Of a stretch of 64,000 nt of DNA, positions 35,574-46,397 are shown in pieces. This DNA is from Notamacropus eugenii (Eukaryota; Chordata; Mammalia; Diprotodontia; Macropodidae): NCBI RefSeq assembly GCF_028372415.1, contig NC_092872.1, positions 86,361,613 through 86,425,612 of the forward strand. Reading direction: 5' to 3'. How positions within the stretch are numbered: the stretch's first letter is position 1; every line of letters starts with the position of its first letter. A program made the translations under genes and the position numbers. The notes beneath the pieces were generated by a model, which was not told where the DNA came from, did not search any database, and saw only the letters and a list, made by a program, of their open reading frames with translations.

Positions 35574-35614
<41 letters not shown>
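35574..35614. repeat. (CA)n microsatellite
   Basis: About 20 CA units. Confidence 0.97.
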
Positions 35615-35616
<2 letters not shown>

Positions 35617-35859
35617 CATACATGAAGCTTTCTAAGACCAAATATTTTTGGGGAGAGATGCATTATTCCTTGCTAAAAAAAACATGTGGAATAAGTTAGA
35701 GAAAAGAAAAATTTCACTAGGAAAAGTTATCTATTAAAAATAGTATGTGAACTCTTTTAGCCATCATGCAAAATTAATTCTTGGTGACCTGGTAATGATT
35801 TCTATACCCGCAGTTAATGCTGATGACAGGCTAGGCTCTTCACTGCTCCTTTGTGAACA

Positions 35860-36720
35860 CCATGTTCCTTCCTACTTCTGTGTTCTTAATTCATTCTATC
35901 TCTCCCTTCTGGTATGTCGCCCACTCCTATCCCCACCACATACCCATCCTTCAAAGCCTAGCTCATGTTCCACCCCCTTCATTCAGCCTTCCTTAACAGC
36001 TTCAGCCCACATTGAACTCTCCCTTTCCTAACTCCCTTCATATGTTGCCAGTACTGCAGTCAGTACCTGATTGCATATATACATACATATATATATGTAT
36101 ATGTATATGTATATATATATGTATATATATACATATACATATACATATATACATATATATAGTTTGCTTACCAACTGTTCAAGTGTATGTCTTGACCACT
36201 TAATTAGATTTTGAATATATTTGTAGGCAAAGACCTTTTCTCACCATGGGGCTTACTGCTTTCCACCTGTTCCTCTCTTCACCTGAACAACAACATCCAC
36301 ACCAAACTTTAGACCTGAACCATCATACCTAGGTTATCCTGAATCCATGTCCTCAGTCTCTAGGGAAATAAAATCATTTAAAGGACTCAACCCAGGTGAT
36401 TGGTGACTGTCTATAAACTAGCTCACTTAGTCTACTATATATACTGGTTAGCTCAATATACTAGATCATGCTCCTGCTTCATATCTAGTCTCACCATGGA
36501 CCATATGGACCATTTCACCATCTATCATAGAACCCATTACATACTAATACTCTCAATTCTTTCCACCTCCTCAGAACAAAATTCCCATTCTTCATCACTT
36601 GTTTTCTATATATGTCCTCTTTCCTTGTAAGTGTCTTGAAGGCAGGGAATATCTTTAAAAAAACCCACAACTTAACATAGTGCCTGATACATAGTAAGCA
36701 TCTAAATAAATGCTTTTTTA
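35860..36720 (+). repeat. L2-type LINE, 3' region
   Basis: Sense L2: 'atccttcaaagcctagctcatgttccacccccttcattcagccttccttaacagc', and the 3' end 'tgtaagtgtcttgaaggcagggaatatc...atagtgcctgatacatagtaagcatctaaataaatgc'. It is interrupted by the AT palindrome at 36074-36161. Confidence 0.65.
36074..36161. repeat. AT-rich (TATG/CATA)n palindrome
   Basis: A TATG-type run changes into its complement. Arms 36090-36119 and 36122-36151 are perfectly complementary (30 bp, 2-base centre), with near-complementarity out to 36083-36158. Confidence 0.9.
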
Positions 36721-36904
36721 TACATTCATATACTTCTTAGTAACCCTCATAAGTATGTAGCAGATGGGTTGACTCTAAGTATTGTTCACATGTAAGCTAC
36801 AGGAAGCTACATAAATGGTAGAATAAGAATTTCCTTTTCACATGTAGTTAGTGACCTTCAAAGAATTATGGAATACTGTATCATGTGACCAAAAATGTAG
36901 CAGA

Positions 36905-39900
36905 CTAGATTTTTTTAACTAAGCAGTATTTTATTTTTTCCAATTACATGTAAAGATAGTTCTCAACATTCATTTTAATAAAATTTTGAGTTCCAAATGT
37001 TTCTCTCTCCTCATCTCCCCTCTCCAAGGTGATAAGCAATCTGATATAGGTTATATATGCATAATCATATTAAATATATTTCCACATTAGTCATGTTGTG
37101 AAAGAAGGAACAGAAGAAAAAGTAAAAGGCATGAAACACAAAACAAAACATAAGAAAACTGAAAATGGTATGTTTTGATCCACATTCAGACTTCATAGCT
37201 CTTCTTCTGGATGTGGATAGCATTTTCCATCATGAGTTTTTTTTGAACTGTCTTGGATCATTGTATTGGGGAGAAGAAATAAGTCAATCACAGATGATCA
37301 TCATATAATGTTTCTATTACTATGTACAATGTCCTCCTAGTTCTACTCACTTCATTCAGCATCAGTTCATAAAAGTCTTTCCAGGTTCTTCTGAAATCCA
37401 CCTGTTCATTATTTCTTATAGAACAATAGTATTCTGTTATATTTATATACAACAATTTGTTCACCCATTCCCCAATTGATAGGCATTCCCTCAGTTTCCA
37501 ATTCTTTCCCAGTACAAAAAGAACTCTATAAATATTCCCTTTTTAAATGATCTCTTTGGGATACAGATTTAGTAGTAGTATTGCTGAATCAAAGGGGATA
37601 TACAGTTTGATTGCCTTTAGACATTGTTCCAAATTGCTTTCCAGAATGGCTGAATCACTTCATAACTCCACCAACAATACATCAGTGTCCTAATTATCCC
37701 ACATCTTCTCCAACAATTATCATTTTCCTTTTCTGTCATATTAGGCAATCTGATAACTATGAGGTGGTACTTCAGGGTTATTTTAATTTGCATTTCTCCA
37801 ATCAATAGTAATTTAGAGCATTTTTTCATATGACTATAGATAGCTTTCATCTTCATCTGAAAACTGCTTGTTCATATCCTTTGACTATTTATCATTTGGG
37901 GAATGACTTGTATTCTTATAAATTTGACTCAGTTCTCTTTTCATTATAGAAATGAGGACATTATCAGAAATATTTGCTCTAAAAATTATTTCCTGTATTT
38001 CTGCTTTCCTTCTAATTTTGGTTACATTGATTTTATTTGTACAAAATCTCTTTAATTTAATGTAATCAAAATTATCCTTTCTACATTTCATAACGTTCTC
38101 TATCAAGTTGGGTCATGAATTCTTTCCTTCTTCATAGATCTGCTCCTTGCTATTCCTTGCTCTCCTAATTTGCTTATGGTATCAATCTTTATATCTGAAT
38201 CATGTACCCATTTTGACCTTATCATGGTAAAGGGTGTGAGATGTTGGTCTATGCCTAGTTTCTGCTATACTATTTTCCAGTTCTGCTGGAAGTTTTTGTC
38301 AAATATTCTTATCACAGAAGCAGGAATCTTTGGATTTATCAAAGAGTAGATTACTACAATCATTTACTACTGTGTCTGTGTACCTGACTGTATTGATAAT
38401 ATATTGTTGGTTAATTTGAAGATCTTTCTCACCCATTAATAGGCCCATGTGATCTGCTTAAATCTCATGGAAACCTAAGTCACATGCGGTGGGAAGAGCT
38501 TGCTGAACAGATGGAACAGGAAGGGTAGAGCAGAGCTGGGAGAAAGTTGGTGAGAGCAGTTAGGGCAGAGGGGAGAGGGCACAGGCAGGCACAGCTAGTG
38601 TTGTGAGTGTTTGCTTGAGTTAAGGCTTGGGAATGGCATTGTCCCCTGCATGTTAATGTGTATTGACTTCTTGGTTACTATGATGGATTTGGCTTTCTGG
38701 GATCTGAATAAATGTTTCTCTTCTGCCTTTTATGTGGAGAGTTGGTTACTTAGGATTCAGAACTAAGCCAGCATGTTCATAGTTGCCTTCAGTGCTGTGA
38801 ATATTGTCGTGGCAATATGCTGACCTATTCCCCTGATCCATCACTCTATTTCTTAGTTAGTACCAAATCATTTTCATGATTATTGCTTTATAATATAGTT
38901 TTAGCTGGCATAGTGAGGCCACCTTCCTTTCCATTTTTTCCATTAATTCCCTTGATATTCTTGACCTTTTGTTCTTGCAGACAAATTTTGCTGTTACTTA
39001 TTTCTAACTCTGTAAAATTTTTTTTGATAGTTTGATTGGTATGACACTGAATAAGTAAATTAATTTGGGTAGAATTGTCATTTTTACATTAGCTCAGCCT
39101 ACTCATGAATAACTGATATTTTTCCAATAATTTTATCTGACTTTATTTGTGTGAAGTGTTTTGTAATTGTGTTCATATATTTCCTGGGTTTTTCGTAGCA
39201 GGTAGGCTGCCAAATGTTTTATATTGTTTACAGTTATTTTAAATGGAATTTCTCTTCCTATCTCTTACTTCTGGGCTTTGTTGGTAATATATAAAAATGC
39301 TGATGATTTATGTGGGCTTATTTTATATCCTACAATTTTGCTAAAGTTGCTAATTTTTTCAAGTAGCTTTTTTAGTTGATTCTCTAAGTATATCATATCA
39401 TTTGAAAAAAGTGATAGTTTTATTTCCTCATTGCCTATTCTAATTTCTTCAATTTCTTTTTCTTCTCTCATTACTGAGGCTAACATTTCTAGTACAATAC
39501 TAAATAATAATGTTGATAAGGGGCATTCTTATTTTACCCCTGATCTTACTGGAAAGATTTCTACCTTATGTCCATTACAGATCATGCTTGCTAATGGTTT
39601 TAAATAAGTCCAACTTATCATTTTAAGGAAAGCTCCATTTATTCCTAAGCTCTCTAGAGATTTTAATAGGAATGAGTGCTGTATTTTGTCGAATGCTTTT
39701 TCTGCATCTTTTGAGATAATCATATCATTTTTGTGATTTTTTTATTGATACACTTAATTTTGCTAATAGTTTTCCTCATATTAAACCAGCCCTACATTCC
39801 TGGTATCACCACCTGGTGATAAATTGCTGTGATCTTTGCTAGTATTTTATTTAAAGTCTTATATTCATTAGGGAAATAGGTCTATAATTTTGTTTTCATG

Positions 39901-40155
39901 TATGTTATAAAAGGAATTTGGTAGGACTCCTTTGGCTTTTTTCTCAAATAATTTATATAGTATTGAGATTAATTGTTTCTTAAATGTTTAGTAAAATTCA
40001 TTTCTAAATCCATCTGGCTCTAGAGATTTTTTTCTTGGGGATTTTATTCAATTTCTTTTTTAAAATGTAATTATTTTATTTCCTCTTCTGCTAATCTGGG
40101 CAATTTATATTTTTGTAAATATTCACCCATTTTATTTAGATTGTCAGATTTATTA
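36905..40155 (-). mobile_element. L1 LINE, 5'-truncated, antisense, with inserted LTR
   Basis: The 3' end lies at the left ('ttttttccaattacatgtaaagatagttctcaacattcatttt'). Reading leftward on the minus strand, ORF2 runs from mid-RT to the C-terminus. At 39529-39723 the frame reads ISKDAEKAFDKIQHSFLLKS, the conserved block before the catalytic motif. At 39265-39486 the catalytic region reads [10 protein letters not shown] (normally F/YADD), followed by KISPHKS. Other stops and shifts are frequent, so it is inactive. The element is broken at 38389-38819 by a solo LTR. The truncation point on the right is near 40155, where 'agattgtcagatttatt' gives way to unrelated DNA. Confidence 0.9.
38389..38819 (+). 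mobile_element. Solo LTR inserted in L1, 5-bp TSD
   Basis: A 431-bp foreign block interrupts antisense L1 ORF2 exactly between 'gtgtacctgac' and 'ctgacctattcccctgatcc', which are neighbours in L1. It is flanked by CTGAC at 38384-38388 and 38820-38824. Its ends, TGTATTG and CAATATG, look like a worn TG...CA inverted pair. An AATAAA lies at 38707-38712 and gives plus orientation. No retroviral internal sequence is present, so it fits LTR-LTR recombination. The family was not recognised. Confidence 0.8.
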
Positions 40156-41732
40156 GACATTTTCTCTGATCCCCATGACTTTCCAAAATTCTCCAAAACA
40201 GGAATAATTCACAAGAGATGAAGCAATTTTAACTGTCTCCTGTTTAGGACATTAAGAATACTAAAAAGAACTAATGACAGAGAAGGCTAATCTCTATGCC
40301 CTAATGTACTACCTCAGCAGCCCATCCCCATTGCCCACCTATAAGCTTTCATCAGAACTCAACTATTTTGCCACTCCAGCAAGACCACAACAAGAGAAAT
40401 CTAAGTCAGAAGATTGCTCTTTCTGGGAGAGTAGTGCGTCAGCACTCTGTGCCACAAAGAACTCAAAAAGGGAACTATGGAACAAACAAAAATAGAGTAG
40501 GACATAAGAAAAGACCCCAATATACAGTATACTGAAGTCTATTCCTCCAAAAGTCACTTGGAGCAAAGATTAAGGCTAATGAAATGTGAACTGTCAACCT
40601 TGTGAAGACGTTGAGATGACTAAGTCTAGCCTCCCAGGAAACTGCCATCAAAGAGGAGGGAGTCTGAAAATGAGCAGTAGAGGAAAGAAGACTTAAATTA
40701 CCAAAGACCGCAGGAGGAAGAAAACTCAATTAAAGACTTTGAGTGTTAGATATCCTGCAAACCTAAGGAACAATTTATGAAAAAAAAAAATGTATGTTCA
40801 ACAACAGCAATAACAACACAAAGTATTCAAAACATTCTTAAAACAAAAATCAAGCCTGAGCAAATTAATTGCCTTTCAAACACTTTGAACAACAGAAATA
40901 TAATAAAAGTAAATAGATACAGAAACCAAGGACAACCATAACAAAGTAACAACAGAGATTTTTTTGAAAAAGCACAGATGGAGGTAAGGGTGAAGGCAGA
41001 AGTCAAATAGAAGGGACGGTGGATAAGGAGGCCTGAAACATCATAGAATAAACCCCACAATACCACATCCACAAGCAAATTAATATTTTTAGGGATTAAA
41101 TAACACAATGAGAAGATACACTGAAAGAGAAAGAGGACAAAAAGGGGAGAAAGGAAGAAGAAAATAGAGAGGAATGTGTGATACACCCTAATCAAGTCAA
41201 AAGCTAGCAATGAAGGGAAAATAACTGCTGCAGTATCTCAGGAAAAAATGAGCCAATAGGCAATTGGGTAAGAAGCAGAGGAAGACATGGAATCAGGGAA
41301 AGAAATATGGAAATCTTGTCTCCTTGTCTCCAGTGGGATCACTGATGAATGCTCTTGTGGGAGATAAATATTTATAGAGGGAAATGAGGACCTTATAGTG
41401 GGTATATTCTACAGGGATCTGAAATTTAGAGCCATCATTCATACTACTTCATGAGAAGGGCAATTAATATACCAAAGAACATAAAATACTGACATAGATT
41501 CAATTAAAACATATTTCTTAAAGAAATTTTTAAAAAAATTACAGACCAAAAGGAAACATTCATGATTCACAGCTGAGTAATGACAATAAAACAAAAATAA
41601 CAATATTATCAGTCAGGTTATAGTTTTAATCCTAATGAATCAAATTATTAAAGGAATACTTCAAGAAACAATAAATTAATAAAATTCATTTTAAAAAAAG
41701 ATCTGAAATATCAAGATAAATTATAAAAATAA
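40156..41732. other. A-rich unclassified block, possibly degraded L1 5' part
   Basis: Plus strand strongly A-rich, no long frame. It directly precedes a sense L1 ORF2 relic (42050 on) and may be its upstream part, but I could not match it to L1 with confidence. Confidence 0.35.
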
Positions 41733-42049
41733 ATGAGATGTTATTCAGCATGTCTGATTCTTTGGGACCTCATTTGGGGTTTTCTTAGCAGAAATACTGG
41801 AGTAGTTCAGTCATTTTTTGGTGTCCACCTCTTCTTGATCCTGTTTTGGGTTTTCTGTGCAAAGATATTGGAATAGTTTGCCATTTCCTTCTCCAGCTCA
41901 CTTTACGGATGAGGAAACTGAATCAAACAGGGTTAAGCGACTTGCCCAGAGTCACACAAGTAAGTAAATAGTAAAGAGGCAACATTTGAATTCAGGTCTT
42001 CCTGACTCCAGGCCTGGTGCTCTCTCCACTGCACCAACTAGCTGCCTTA
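41733..42049 (-). mobile_element. Mar1-type SINE, antisense, with TSD
   Basis: 'ctttgggacctcatttggggttttcttagcagaaatactggagtag', then again 'gatcctgttttgggttttctgtgcaaagatattgg', 'tttgccatttccttctccagctcactttacggatgaggaaactgaatc' and 'cactgcaccaactagctgcc'. The tail segment is duplicated, making it longer than usual. Flanks TATAAAAATAA (41722-41732) and TATGAAAATAA (42050-42060) are the target duplication, with one mismatch. Confidence 0.88.
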
Positions 42050-42760
42050 TATGAAAATAATAGGAATGAAGGGGAATAGAACTTCTAGACCTCAAACTAC
42101 ATTATAAACAGCTGTCATCAGAGTGACACAGTGGATAAAGCGGTATGTTCAAATCTGTCCTTGGACACTTAATAGCCGTATGACCTTGAGCAAGTCATTT
42201 AACCCTGTTTGATCAGTTTCCTCATTTCCTCATCAGTTTCCTCAATGAGCTGGAGAAGGAAATGGCAAACCACTCCAGTGTCTTTTCCAAGAAAGTCCCA
42301 AATGCGGTCACAAAGAGTTGAAAATGACTGAAATGACTGAATAACATTAAATGAAAACTATCTGGCACTGAGTAAAAAATAGAGAGGTAAATAAATGGAA
42401 CAAGGAAAAATGAAAAAAACATGGAATTCAATAACCCAGTGTTCAATAAAGCAGGAAGCATAACTACTTAGGAAAGAATTCTTATGTGATAAAATCTTCT
42501 GGGAAAACTGGAAAGTAGCCTGGCAGAAATTAGACTTAGATCAACACGTTACACCATATTCTATAGTAAATTCTAAATAGATACGTGGCCTTAATATTAA
42601 AGATATTATTTTAAAATTAGAAAAGTAGCATATCTCATACCTCTTACAGCTATGGGTAGGTGATATATTGAGGGGAGAACAAATTAGTAGGGGGAAAGAA
42701 AATACAGTGATCTAAGAAGAAGCAAAAGACATCGATAGAAAAGAATTCTTAAAAAATAAT
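42050..42760 (+). mobile_element. L1 LINE ORF2 relic, sense, split by a SINE
   Basis: L1 sequence 'ggaatgaaggggaatagaacttctagacctcaaactacattataaacagctgtcatc' stops at the SINE (42118). It resumes at about 42353 with 'aaaactatctggcactgagtaaaaaatagagagg' and 'gataaaatcttctgggaaaactggaaagtagcctggcagaaattagacttagatcaacacg'. Frame destroyed. Confidence 0.75.
42118..42350 (+). mobile_element. Mar1-type SINE, sense
   Basis: 'gtgacacagtggataaagcgg', 'gtatgaccttgagcaagtcatttaaccctgtttgatcagtttcctcat', 'aatgagctggagaaggaaatggcaaaccactccagtgtcttttccaagaaagtcccaaatgcggtcacaaagagttgaaaatgactg'. It lies opposite in orientation to the copy at 41733-42049. Confidence 0.88.
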
Positions 42761-42829
42761 TAGATAATCACAGAGAAAGGGATGATAAAGTTCACCTGTT
42801 CTAATTAGTTCATTTACAGATGAAAAAAC

Positions 42830-42925
42830 TAACCAACAAATGAATAAATGCTTATTAAGTATTAGTTATGTGTGAAGTACTACACTAGGCACAGGAGGTA
42901 CAAAAGCAATAATCAAACAATCCCT
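42830..42925. repeat. Old LINE relic (L2-type likely)
   Basis: 'aaatgaataaatgcttattaagtattagttatgtgtgaagtactacactaggcacagg', then 'tccctgtcctccaaaag'. Confidence 0.45.
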
Positions 42926-43979
42926 GTCCTCCAAAAGAAGGTTATTTACTCACATTGCAAGGTCGTGGTAGGGGCCAGACTAGAATTCAGCCACCTTGTT
43001 CTCCTCTCCAGAGGTATCATTTCAATTTCAAAGTTAGATGTGTTAGCATGGCACTTATGGTAAATGATGAACTGGGGACCTTTGCCTGCTTTTAGTCCAG
43101 TGAGACTTATTCTTTACCTTTATGATCAAGTCAGGTTACACAAAATATGGGTCATTCAGGACTCTCTAAAGCTCTCTTTCCTGATTGTAAGCATTATTTT
43201 TGCCTTACACGGGTTGTTCACCCCAGCTCCCCCTCCCCAAGTGACCCATGAGATATAAGAGGAAACTTTTTTCTCCTATAGATAACTTGAGGCCAAAAAG
43301 TTCTGAGAATATAGAACAAATCATCAAAGATCCCAGAAAGGAAAATGTGGGATGATTCATTAGGCAAATATTCAAATTAAGGTGTTCTGAAGAAGCTGAA
43401 ATCTTAGTTCCTCACTTGCTAATATCTATGTTTTCAAAGATTCTTTTACAATCTCCAGAGTGCTTGTTCATGGTGTTAAAATTCAGGTTGCTAGTTCAAA
43501 CCTCTGACTCAGCATCCATCATAAAGATCTGAAGAATCTTCTAAATCCTACTTATCAATTATCCAGAAGCCCTAAATCCATGACTAGCAAAACTCTGACT
43601 AAAAGGGCTTCTTTGATATAACAGGGCACTCTGATATAAGCATGTTTCATCCCTGATGGCTCATTTCATCTGGCTGTATACTTTCAAAGGAAAGTCCCAT
43701 TCCTCTCAATTCAATATATGTGTGATAACCCAAATAGCCTCCTAAAATAAAGGCTAATCTTGTGTAAATATGATGAATTTTTTTTTTTACTGGAAATATA
43801 TATGTGAAAGGACTAATTCTTGACATTTCATTTCAATATTATAAAAATGCTATATTTATTTATAAAAATACAATATTATTAAAATATCTGACATAAGATC
43901 ACATGAAAATATACCTAAAAAGGTCTACTTCAACTGTGGTCTGTTAAGGACCTATTACAAATCTTTTGGCTTGACTTAC
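42926..43979. other. No gene or repeat recognised
   Basis: Nothing identifiable; very AT-rich at 43740-43920. Confidence 0.35.
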
Positions 43980-44335
43980 TTCAGTCAGTCAGTCAATAGG
44001 CATTTTTTAACCACCTGCACCGTGCCAGGTACTCTGCTAGGTAAGCAATGTGGATACAAAGACAAAACAAAAGAAAAAGAAAAAAAAGAACACTCTCATG
44101 TCTCAAGGAGCTCACAATCTAATGGGGGAGATAATATGAAAACAATTATGTTGCAAAAAATTATATAGACAGGATAAATTAGAAATCAACAGAGGGAAGA
44201 CACTAAAATTAAGGGGAATCTATAAAGACCTCCTGTATAAAGCGAGATTTTGTCTGAGATTTGAAGGAAGCCAGAGATAGGCAGAGATGAGTAAGGAGAC
44301 AATTCCAGGCATGAACTCAAATTACAGAATAAGTG
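43980..44335. repeat. Old LINE relic (L2-type likely)
   Basis: 'cagtcagtcaataggcattttttaaccacctgcaccgtgccaggtactctgctagg', 'catgtctcaaggagctcacaatctaatggggg', 'tttgtctgagatttgaaggaagcc' and 'gacaattccaggcatgaac'. Confidence 0.6.
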
Positions 44336-44879
44336 TCCTGAGAATTGAGGCTGTTAGTGTCCCTTCTTTGTCCTAATGGAGTCCTATTTCCACCCTGGGG
44401 TCATCTTGTAATCTCTAAGTCTGTTGCCTAAAATTGTTGACATGAGGGAGTCAGAGGCATTGTTATAATAGAACTAGGTCTCTAAACTTCAGAATGTCCC
44501 TTAAAGTGGGCCCTTGACTGAACCTTACTTGTTTTAGGAAGGTCCTCCATTTAAAGATAGCACCTCAAAAACACAACTCACCATGTTCTATTTATTGTTT
44601 CCAGCTTTAACCCAGATCTTAGCTGCCCATCACCTCATCTCCCTCATTACTCATCAAATTCATTAGCCATGCTTTTTCCCATCCTTCCTCTCATTTATTC
44701 TTGATTCTTACCTGAAAATTTACTTCTTACTCACTTTACCAAGATGCTTTTGCCCTCTACTCACTGGTCCCAATCAATGCCCCTTCTTCACTCTACCACT
44801 GTTTCAAATCTTTCCTACCAAAAAGCATTGATCCAACTATTCCTCAATCACATCTCTATCAAGAAGCATTGATCCAACC
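44336..44879. other. No gene recognised
   Basis: Nothing identifiable; the phrase 'aagcattgatccaac' occurs twice (about 44823 and 44863). Confidence 0.3.
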
Positions 44880-45005
44880 TTCCCAAAATTTGATCATGCA
44901 TTAGGATGTAAAAGTATCACAAAAAAATAGAGAAAAGCAGAAATATTAGGTGTATCTTTCTATGATTACAATGCAATAAGAATTACAATCAATAAAAGAC
45001 CTTTG

Positions 45006-45068
45006 AAGTATACATTAAAAATTAACTAGAAACTAAACAATTTTCTAGTTAATTTTTAATGTATACTT
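45006..45068. repeat. Perfect 27-bp inverted repeat (hairpin)
   Basis: Arms 45006-45032 and 45042-45068 are exact reverse complements, separated by nine bases (ctaaacaat). The related L1 at about 47745-47800 has only the left arm's counterpart ('aaaactaattggaaactaaattatttaatcc'), so the right arm is an added inverted copy. Confidence 0.95.
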
Positions 45069-45368
45069 AAAGAATGGATGAGCAAAAGAACAAATCATAG
45101 AAACAATCAATAACTTCATTAAAGATAATGACAGCAAAGAGACAACATACCAAAATTCTGGGATGCAGACAAAGTAGGACGTAGGACTATGTGTCTAAAT
45201 TCTTACATTGATTAAAGATACAGCAGATCAATGAATTAGGTATACAAATAAAAAATTAGAAGACTAACAAATTTAAAACTCTTCACTAAAGACCAAAATA
45301 GAAATCCTGAAAATCAAAGGAGACATTAGCAAAATTGAAAGGTAACACACACAGAGGAATGCATGTGT

Positions 45369-45370
<2 letters not shown>

Positions 45371-45406
<36 letters not shown>
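45371..45406. repeat. (CA)n microsatellite
   Basis: About 18 CA units inside the older L1. Confidence 0.97.
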
Positions 45407-45409
<3 letters not shown>

Positions 45410-46236
45410 GAACTAATAAATAAAACTAGGAACTGGTGGGGAGCTTTTATTGGAAAAAAAACAATAAAATTTGGCTGATTTGTTTTAACAAAAGACACAA
45501 TAAAATCAAATTATTAGTATCAAACATGAAAAAGGTGAAACTCCAACCAATGAAGATGAAATAAAAATAATTATTAAGAGATATTTTTCCCACTTGTTGG
45601 GCAATATAGACTCAAAGTGAAGAAAATAGTGGAAAGTAACAGACCCTGTAAGAATAAACTAAATAACATTTTTTATGAATATGAAGTGTAAGTGATAAAT
45701 AGATTTAAGGGATTAGATCTGGTATATAGAGTGCCTGAAGAACTACAGACAGAGGTTCACAATATTGTATAAGAGACAGCAACAAAAACATCCCAAAGAA
45801 AAAGAGGAGCAAGAAAATAAAATGGTGGTCTGAGGAGGCTTTACAAATAGCTGAGGAGAGAAGAAAAATGAAAGGGCAAGATCCAGCCAACTGAATGCAG
45901 AATTCTAGAGAATAGCAAAGAAAGATAAGAAGATTTTCTTAAATGAGCAATGCAAAGAAATAGAAGAAAACAATAGAATGGGAAAGACAAGAGATCTCAT
46001 GAAGAAAATTAGAGCTATCAAGACAAAATTTCATGCAAAAATGGGCATGATAAAAGACTAAAATGGGAGGGACATAACAGAAGTAGAAACAGTTAAGAAG
46101 AGGTGGCAAGAATATACAGAACTATACAAGAAAGATCTTAATATCAAAGATAACCACAATGGTGTGGTTCTTATCTAGAGTCATATATCCTAGAGAATGA
46201 AGTCAATGGATAGAATTGATAGCAATAAGGCTAAGG

Positions 46237-46344
46237 CAGGAGTTGGAGAACCTGCAGCCTTGAGGCCACATGTGACCTTCTAGGACCAAATCCAAACTTC
46301 ACAGAACAAATTCTTCTATTAAAGCCCCAGGTTCCCCACCTCTG
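46237..46344. mobile_element. hAT-like MITE (CAGGAGTTGGAGAACC type) in BovB
   Basis: 108-bp element with terminal inverted repeats: 'caggagttggagaacctgcagccttgaggccacatgtgacc' at the left, 'ccccaggttccccacctctg' at the right. Flanks ggctaagg (46229-46236) and agttaggg (46345-46352) agree at 5 of 8 bases with only transitions between them. That fits a worn 8-bp hAT duplication at a point where BovB reads '...aggctaggggaggtgatgg'. A sister copy is at 61701-61882. Confidence 0.8.
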
Positions 46345-46397
46345 AGTTAGGGGAGGTGATGGAATTCCAGCCAAGTTAAATCCTAAAAGATGATGCT

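Larger units (their letters stand above)
44880..45598 (+). mobile_element. Older L1 LINE, left half (ORF2 middle)
   Basis: Diverged ORF2 sequence colinear with the younger L1 at about 47620-48250: 'ttaggatgtaaaagtatcacaaa', 'aagcagaaatattaggtgtatctttctatgattacaatgcaataag', 'tctgggatgcagacaaagtagg', 'aatcctgaaaatcaaaggagacattagcaaaattgaaagg' and 'gaactaataaataaaactaggaactgg'. It stops near 45598, where BovB sequence begins. Its continuation is at 52527. Confidence 0.8.

Noticed and set aside
43360..43640. Possible SINE or LTR
   Set aside because: Only scattered short similarities; nothing above background.
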